DNA from: Metaphire vulgaris
Taxonomy: Eukaryota; Annelida; Clitellata; Crassiclitellata; Megascolecidae
Direction of reading: 5' to 3'
NCBI GenBank assembly: GCA_018105865.1
Contig: CM030845.1
Span: 12,252,890 to 12,316,889, forward strand
DNA length: 64,000 bases
The position numbers and the translations under genes were made by a program. The notes under the pieces were generated by a model. The model worked only from the letters and a program-made list of their open reading frames with translations, made no database searches and had not been told where the DNA came from. The first letter of the stretch is position 1. The number at the start of each line of letters is the position of its first letter. This document shows positions 13,801 to 22,800 of the stretch, piece by piece.

Positions 13801-16800
13801 ACGCGGCAAGCGATGCATGACTTTCGAAAGACAACATAAAGTGGAACAAGAAGTCTGTCAGGCAACCGTCGGGAAGCTGTAGCAAATGTCATGCATTCCT
13901 CTCCTGGTTCAACAAGATATGCCATACCAAATGTCGATGGGCCACTTTCAGCCTTTCAGTTGTTCATGAGAAAACCATTAGTGAACGAAATAATGAAATG
14001 GACAAACACAGAAGAAGATAAAGGCATATAATATAATATGCTTGACATCAGCGCCCTAAATGCTTTCATTATACGGGTGTCTCTCAATCCAGAAGGGAAG
14101 AACAAAGCCAAACATCGGCGTCGCAGTTTTCTGTTGGAGTTGGGAAAGCAGACAGCTCGTTCAAGGCGGAACTTGAATTGCACCTACTGCAAACGGAAAA
14201 GAAGCTGACCAGAATTTGACCGTTGGCGAACCTCCTAAGAAACGTTAAGATGTCACTGCTTGAACGAGAGAAAACAAGAAGATTGACATCACCTTTTCTT
14301 GCAAGCGAAATGTTTGCAAAGAACATTCAAAAATTATCTGCAACAGCTGCGAGTGAGATTATAAAGAAATTGCATGCGCATTGTTTACGTTATAGACTGG
14401 ACATTTGTAAGTGGATGTTTGTTGATATGTAACTGAGTCAAACAATGTGAAATTGATTGTTATTTATGACTGCTTGTTTTTAGTACTGTTTCTGCCTTCA
14501 GTAACTGTACAAACTAAAACTATTATTGCATTATTTCTGACTCAAAGGATGACATTTTTGGTAATTCTATGGTTATTATTATATTATTATTATTATTATT
14601 ATTAATTACTAAGACAATTTTTATAACGCTGTAACATGGTTTAGTATTGGAAGTCAAAGTTCCAACGCTATCTGAAGATGGCAAGTTGAAGTCCGCTCGG
14701 ATGAAGAAAATCAAAACTGGCGACTCCGGTGCAGTGAAGACTTTTCTTTCACTGAAGAACTCAAAACGATGTTGTCAGCGCAGGGCCCTCTTGGTAAAGA
14801 ATTTCCGAAAACCGACGGCGATGGGCGGACCCGAAGACACGCCCCAGCCAAAAATTCCATCGGCGAAATCCAAGATCACCGAGAGAAATCCGTCGCCGAT
14901 ATCAGTGAATCCGACGAAGATTGACTCAACGAAAAAAAACATCCCTTCACGGTCGTCACCTACCACGCGGCAGCCATTAGTGGCTGACCTTGAGCTTTAA
15001 AACGACGACCGATTCGAAACGTTCAGAACGACGTTAAAAAGCGAACAACTGCAGAAGACACCCAATGAGTCAATTCCTAAAACCTAATCTAATCTTAAAC
15101 CTTATAGCGCCACGCCACAGAAGCATCAACCGATGGAAAAAATCCAAATCACTAAAGATCCAGGTCAAATCCAGGGTATCCGGCCGGACAAACGGGTTCT
15201 TATTAACGTTTTTTAATCTTGAAAAATTTGTCCGCTCGAGAACATCGGATAAAACCAAAACGGCGACGTCATTTCTGACTCGAAGGATACCCCATTTTGT
15301 TAATCTGTTTAATCTGGTTAATCTGTTTAATGGCACACCATCATCGTCAACTTCATCATCGCCATTAACACCACCACCATCATCTGCGTCATTTGCAGCA
15401 GTAAATTTACAAAATGATTTCAAATTTTTGAAGATTTCAATGCCGTCTGGAGCGTCTGTCACATGTGTATAATTATGGATACTTTCTGACTATATACGTT
15501 TACGAGAATTCTAAGAACCTTCAAGGAAGTACTGGGATGTGTGGCCCACGGGGAAGCTATCAAAGGTATAACTATCATGCCAGAAGAAATTCAAGAGTTA
15601 AGAGAATATATTGCTTTTAAAATTTGTATCAACTTCTAGAGACAGCCGGACCGGTGAAATGACTAACAGAATTGCAGGATTTTCATTGAAAGCATAGATT
15701 TATTATTATCACTAGATGCCGTCTATCTATGGCAGTCAGACCAACGTTGACGCCAGTTTGCATTGGGTGTGTGTCAGAAATGTTTACCCCGCAGACATCT
15801 TGAATACTCCCATACTTCTTTAGCGCTATCGTAATGCATTTAGCATCATTCGATGATAATTATGATAATCAATTATGTAGACTTCTAAACATTGAACAAC
15901 GGTGAATGAAGAAACAAAAGAATAATCGTGTAATCTAATCTAATCGAAAATGTATTGTAGAGATTAATTTGGCGTATTTTTATATGGTCACTGAAATCTG
16001 ATTAATTTGAGAGCGGCGCCTACTCAGATATGAGTAACGTCACCGCTTTTATATATTTTACAATTGTTGCTTTAAATGTGTTCCGTTTGAGCTTTTACCC
16101 ATCTTTTCACAATTCTTATTCGAGCCAATTGATTCCCGAATGTAAATCCAAAATTAGATTTTTAGGTCGATTATTAGATTCCAGAATATAAATACTAACT
16201 TCTAATCATATTTGTTGTTTAATGTATGTAGATTTTTAGGTCCCAACTTATTAATAGTGGGCAGTTTGGCCCCAAGCCGCCACTTTTGAAGCCCTTTTGT
16301 GCAGTGCTGATTTATGCGGATGGCCTATGTTAGTTTGTAATTTTCGAAGGCTCATTTGCGGCAGGTCTTCATTTGTACACTCAGCGACTGCGCAATGTCA
16401 CGGTATTTCGCAATAAATCAGACGATCAATTCTAAACACAATATTTAAACAACTATGGGGTCTTCCATAAATTACGTAACGCGCTTATGGGAGGGATCCG
16501 GCTATTTGTTACGAAGTGTGACGACTGGGGGAGGGGGGTTCCGTAAATGTGACGTAACGCAATAAACAAATTTTAAGTGATGACCTTTGATCTTTTTTGC
16601 TTGTTAGGATTTTTGGAGAGGAAAAATACAAAGATGACCTGTTTTGGCCTTTTTTCTGCTTGTCAGGGTTTTTCGAGAGGAAAGCTACAAGAATAACCTT
16701 TTTTGTTGCTTGTCATGACTTTTCGAAAGACAAAAAGGGGGTTGGCCCGTTGTTACGTCATATTTTAGGGGTCTGACTTTTTCTGTTACGTCGCGTTACG

Positions 16801-19800
16801 TAAGGAGGAGGGGGCCAAAAAAGTGCCAAAATCGCGTTACGTCATTTATGGACGACCCCTATAGTCCACCTTAAATCGGTTAAACGGCTAAACGGTATTC
16901 ATGTCAACAGTGTAGCAAAATTTTCAAGATTTATGCAGGGTAAACATTTCTTGACACACAACCAATGCAAACTGACGTCACGCTATGATACCATAGACAT
17001 AGATATACATAGACATACCATAGATACCATCTTGTGATATTAAAGACTAGCTATGATTGAAAGCAGATGCAATTAAAATATTAAACACAGGATATTGACA
17101 AGTACTACGAGACGGCGCGATTGTAAAGTACTCTATTTGGACCGTGTTATTGAAATAAATATCAAAATCATTTTACTAAAGTAATAACATTCTAAAATTC
17201 AGTATTTCCACAAAAGTTGTTGTCATGACCCGCTCTCGCGTCAGCAAACGGCGTCATTCAAGAAACCCCTAGAGAGACAGTGGCGGTTCTAAAAATCAAA
17301 TAAATTCTTTGGTGGGGAAAAGGCTGGAAAAAAGGGAATTATTTTTTTCTCATTTTTTCTAATTTTACACTTTTACCGAAAAATATGCTGACAAGCCAAA
17401 ATAGGTCATCCGCAGTTTTTCCCCGTAGTTTTACTAGACTTTTACCCAAAAATAGGCCTCACAAGCAAAACAAGTCCGGTGGAGGGATGCATTCCCACTC
17501 ATCCTCCACGTGGAACCGCCACTGCTCCTAGATGTTTTCACTAGCTATCCGAGGTATGTACGCAGAATTCGGCTCCATCTTTTGGATTAAAGTCTTAACT
17601 CTTAAGCGCGCTTGAAATGGCGATTTAAACTTACGAGATTTTTAATTTTTTATTATATTCATTAAATATACAAAATGCAATGCAGACAGAGAGCGCATCA
17701 AGAAGAATAAAGCAAACTAAAATCGCTACTTACATTGTCCCCAAAAGAATGCCTCCAGTTTTCCATCTCCGTTTTCCGTCTCTGTTTCCAAATTTTTAGG
17801 TATTGAATACCTGCGATTTTATTGGGAAGGACAGTGGTTTTAATTTTATGGGAGCGGATGACAGTAGAAACTGCGTCCAGCGTCCGTCGACGCCTCCTAG
17901 GCTGCCAGAGTTCTCTCTCGTCAGCAAACCCGCGGAATAAAATGCCGCCACTTTAATATCGCGGTATTTTCATAGTACTTGTATACCGCGCATCGCTATC
18001 AAAAAAAGCACCAAGAGCTTTCTATTGCTCTTGCCTTCATTAGGACTAAAGTTTTTAGGACATGAGACTCAATCCAAGAGAGATTTATTGAGTGCCTGAT
18101 TTTCGGCGTTCTATAATATGGTGCCTGCACGTTTTAGACTGAAGGCTGAAGACAGCTTATTGAATGCTCACATATACGGAATTAAATGTCTAGACGACGA
18201 CGATACCATCGAAAGCGTTTGCTCCTGTCGAGGTACTAGACCTGTCTCCTGCAAACCTCTGAAGGTCGACCAGAACCTAATCACCAAAACGACTGTAACA
18301 AAGTACACCCGAAAATGTCTGACGTCGAATAGCAAGCGACGAAAGAAACGAGACGTTGACGACAATGAAACCACCGACGATGACGAAGACGATGAAGACG
18401 ATGAAGGTGATGGAGGTGACGAAGATGACGAAGGCGACGCGATCGTGATAACTGCAGATGATTTCCCGATACCAGAGGTCGACGAAAATCACGGAGTGAA
18501 TTTTACCTTAAGATGGCCGACCCCGAACGGAGTCACCGAGGCCGAAGCAATACATCGCTGTCGGTCGAAGCTCGAGTCTTCGCCTGTGTTCAACCTCTGC
18601 AAAAGCCATGTTAATAACAGCGACGAAATCATTAATGATTGTGTCACCGATCTACAGGTAAATGTATTGATTAACCAGAATCATCTATGCAATAGACATC
18701 GGATAGATCTGAAACAAATCGATTTTCTGCATCATTAGTCATGGCGCACACATAGACGTGTTTCTGCTTTTCGTCTGATAGATAATCGACGATACGGAAG
18801 TTGCGACTTCATACGTCATCGACAGTTTTCAGAAGCAATGTGTCACCGTCCTGGAAAACGCTGTAGTATCCAACACCACAGTCGACGCAAACGAAACCGT
18901 CTCTGATGAACCATCTGACGCCGAAAGACTCCTGTTCAGTATTACGTCTGAGATCTGTCCTAATCAGTGCAACGGAAACGGCTCTTGCGTCAATGGAACA
19001 TGCAGATGCAATAGCGGTAAGATTGAAATCATTGCCGACATCTTGGCGTCTATACTAAGCGAAAACTCCCAGCGACATTTACGAGACATCGTTCGTTTGA
19101 ACCGGAACATTACGCGCTGATTTTATATTGCCATGTTCGTGTTTGGTTATATTTATCCACTCGTTTACGTACTTGCTTAGCAAATTGATGTGATGTGAAA
19201 CACAAACCACTCATCCAACTCATGACAATAACGCTAATAGACTAGTATAGAACACTTTTGAGGGTTACTAGAGCAGTTGTGCTATAGATGCTTTATTCCG
19301 CTGCCGGCGTTATAGGTATGCTGCTTTTTAGTAACTTTGCAATTTCGTAGGCATTTGACTTTTGAAGGCTTTTGGGATAAAATATTCATTTTTGCATCGA
19401 ATGAAGTGCTTCTGCTCGGAGGTAACTGATGTAATTTTTTGGCTGAAGGATTTGCGGGAGATGATTGTTCGACAAATACCCGAAATCCTCCTGATCTAAC
19501 TGCCATCAGAAAAGGATCTTTGTGCGACTCAAGAACGAGTGTCTGCACTGTCGCCTTCATCTACGCCAAAAACTTCTACAGATCCAAAGATCTCCTCTGT
19601 AAAATCACTGAGGTAACAACCAAAACGCATAAACTGCAAATGGCACCTTTATATAAATGGATTGATCGATTAAAGGTTGTGACTTCCAAAGTTTTATTAT
19701 TACAATACTTATTGACAGTGTTTATAACTGCAATTATATTGCGCTGTATGAAGAGTATTTTTAAAATATGCAAATGATATAATTTTCATTAAAATCGGAC

Positions 19801-22800
19801 TATGTCTAAACTTTGGCCCAATAAATCTCAACCGCTTTTTATTTTGGCTAGTACGTTGTCAAATTTTGATCAATCTTAATACAACTCGGTAGAGTATGTA
19901 GCTGAAAGAACCCCAATACATCCATTTTAAGTTTCTTCGCAACATATTTTATTTGTTGCAAGTTGCAACTGTGCGTCACGAAACAAAGAACATAGTAGTT
20001 ATTCGTTAACATGGTATAAATTTGACAAAAGTGACGAAAGTGTTAGTGGCAAATGTGTACAGACAGAAAAGGCACAGTGTGCGGATGGCAGGAAGCATCT
20101 CCTTCAACAACACGTCACGGTAGTATAGACGTCATTCACTCTGATATCCGGCTCAGTGAAGATGAGAGCGACACAGCCCAGTTTGGATACAACAATGAAA
20201 ACCATTGCTGACTTCATGAGCGTTTGGCGCGAGCAAAACAGTTTCTCATCTGTAATGTCGCGTTTCTTGACTGCAATCGGAGAGTAAGTTCGATCAGTCT
20301 GTAAGTTGCTGTAACTGATGGTGCCTGTGAAAAATTCTGTCCGGCGCATTAATCACGATGATCTGCATTTGAATTGCCACTGCAGCCAATTGCTTAGCTC
20401 GTTTCACGCGATCAAAGCAGTTGCTGCACAACTTCTCGTCAGCAAAAGTCGACCTTATCTTCTTCACTTGACGTGCTGCTGCAGCTGCAGGGGATGCTTC
20501 CTGCCATCCACTCACTATGACCACTGCGGCCAAATTACACCACGTAAAGGAATACATGTAATTGGGATGATGTGCTTTGTTTCGTGATATACAGTTTCTA
20601 CAAACAGGGGCTGCGCCAGACGTTTGAGAGTGGGGGGTTAGGGTTAACCCTAGGGTTAGGGTTATCCCTAACCCTACCCCCCCGAATTGATAATCTTAGA
20701 AATACCCCTGCTTTCTCCCATTCCCTCTCGTTAGACACTTCCCTTCCCGGCCGCATCTAGCGCGGCCTCCTTTGGAATGGGGGTCCGGGGGTTTCTCTCC
20801 CGGAAAAATTTTTGAAATCGTAGATGCTCCTACGTGTGTTTTAGAGCATTTTGGACACAAAACCACAGGTCTGGCATCAATAGGTTCCATGTCTGTAATT
20901 TCTTATGCTTAAGTCAATTTCAAATTATTCTGCTTCAATTTGTGCGTGTTAAGTCAAAAATTACTTATCTTTGGCCTATTCTAGTGTCATTGCTAGCAAG
21001 AGTAAGAGTCACGTGGCAGATGCTACTGTTCAAGCAAATCTTGAAATCTTGTTTTAAATCGCTGTAAATCTATTCAGTGTCAAAACTCACAAGTGGCAAA
21101 AGGCGACAAAAAGTAGAGCAGCAGGCAAATAAATTGCTGATGAAAACTTCAAACCACTGTTACTAGTTAGAAATCAGTAGACTAGTTAAGCCATATCAAT
21201 TAACAGACATCCAATACTATCAATCATGGTTCAGTTATAGCTAGTCTTGTACAATTGCTAGTTCACCGACATTTGCGCGACTGACATTTGCGCGCCGACA
21301 TTAACGCGTATTTCGAGGAAGCTCGAATTGCGCCATAAATTACAGTATAAGTCATTCGTGCTTTAGTAACTATAGTCTTAATCATAACCCAAAGTCAAAC
21401 CCTCACTCTAACCCTAACCCTAACCCTAACCCCAATAATATCAACTAACGTAATATCGCGCAAATGTCGGTCGCGCATTTGACGGGTCATCCAATTGCTT
21501 CTGGTCTCAAATATATAACACTACATTTAATGGAACTTTGCTCGCCTATCCAGTCGTTCAGCAAAGATGTTTATGAGCTTTTCAATATCCAATGTACGAT
21601 TCTTGTGAACAAACAAACGTTTAAGCCCGCAACGCCATCCTGTAGATATATATGCAGTTGAGAACGCTTGATACTTAGACTAGTAGAACCGATCCTCAAT
21701 CATCCCCCTACCCTCCCCCCTCACCAAAAATTTCTCTGCAATTTTGCACGAATCTCACGGGTGGCCCGATGGCAAGTGGGGGTTCAACCCCCCCCCCACT
21801 GTCTACAAATAAGATATGTTGCGAACAGCTGGATCAACGATGTGCTGGGATTCTCTCAGCTGCATTCCTACGGAGCTCTTTCAAAATCGGTCAAAATTTG
21901 ACAAAGTTATAGCCAACATAGAAGGGTTGTCTACTGTGTATAAAAGTTATGCTAATAAAATAATATAACAAGGTTTAAAGTGGTTCAGTAGGGACTGCCC
22001 TGTGTGAGAACCACTGTATAACCACAGTAAAAAGGTCGCGATTTAATGCGACACCTTGTACTAGCCAATGCTCAGTTATCCAGTCGCTTAGACTACTGTA
22101 CCGCTCACTTGCAGGCATCCCTTTATCTTCTCTTAACACTTTCAAGGAGTACAAAACTCTCTAGCCGGGCCATAACGAAAACTCCCATTCAAACCAGCCA
22201 TCATACATCCGCGTTCTTTGCTCACAGCCCAGACTCGTAGACGCTCAACTAGGTCTTTGGGGGCACTTAACTGCAAATTCCGCATAGCCGCACCACCCTT
22301 GGCAAGCGCGCATTTTCATTGGCTGGACCGAAACGATGGAATTGACTCCAAGTATTGGTCCGCTCCGCCTCTTACGACATTTCGATCCAGACTCAGAACG
22401 CACCTGTTTTCGATTGCCCATCCCCATAGCCGGGACGGAAAACTCGGAAAACTAGACATTGGATTTCACAATGGAGATCACGACTCAATTAAAGGAGCTA
22501 CCTTCGACATCGACCATCCTTGATGTCAAGGACATTGACTAAAATTGTGCTATAAAAATGACTCAATGATGATGGAATCAAAATCCGATTTCAATAATAT
22601 GAGTCAATTTCGCAGGTCAACAAAGACCGTGAATTTAACTATTCTGGAGCAATAGTATCGGAAAAAATGGTATCGTGCAAACTTCCTTTGGTTCATCGTT
22701 TTTCACACAAGTCTCGACTGACCGCAAAAGAAACAGTGGGATTGGAACCTGCACCTTTCTACCGCTGGGAGATTGCGGTCACAAATGACGCCGGAGAGAT

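Noticed and set aside
18277..18492. Minus-strand frame with many Val/Ile residues over VWDE-like exon 11
   Set aside because: Antisense shadow of the acidic run in a well supported exon.
20104..20557. Two overlapping minus-strand frames and a plus-strand Cys-containing frame (20010-20115) between VWDE exons 13 and 14
   Set aside because: Exons 13 and 14 join directly in the family alignment. The similarity comes from a small inverted repeat (GGATGGCAGGAAGCATC at about 20083 and inverted at about 20492), not from an exon.
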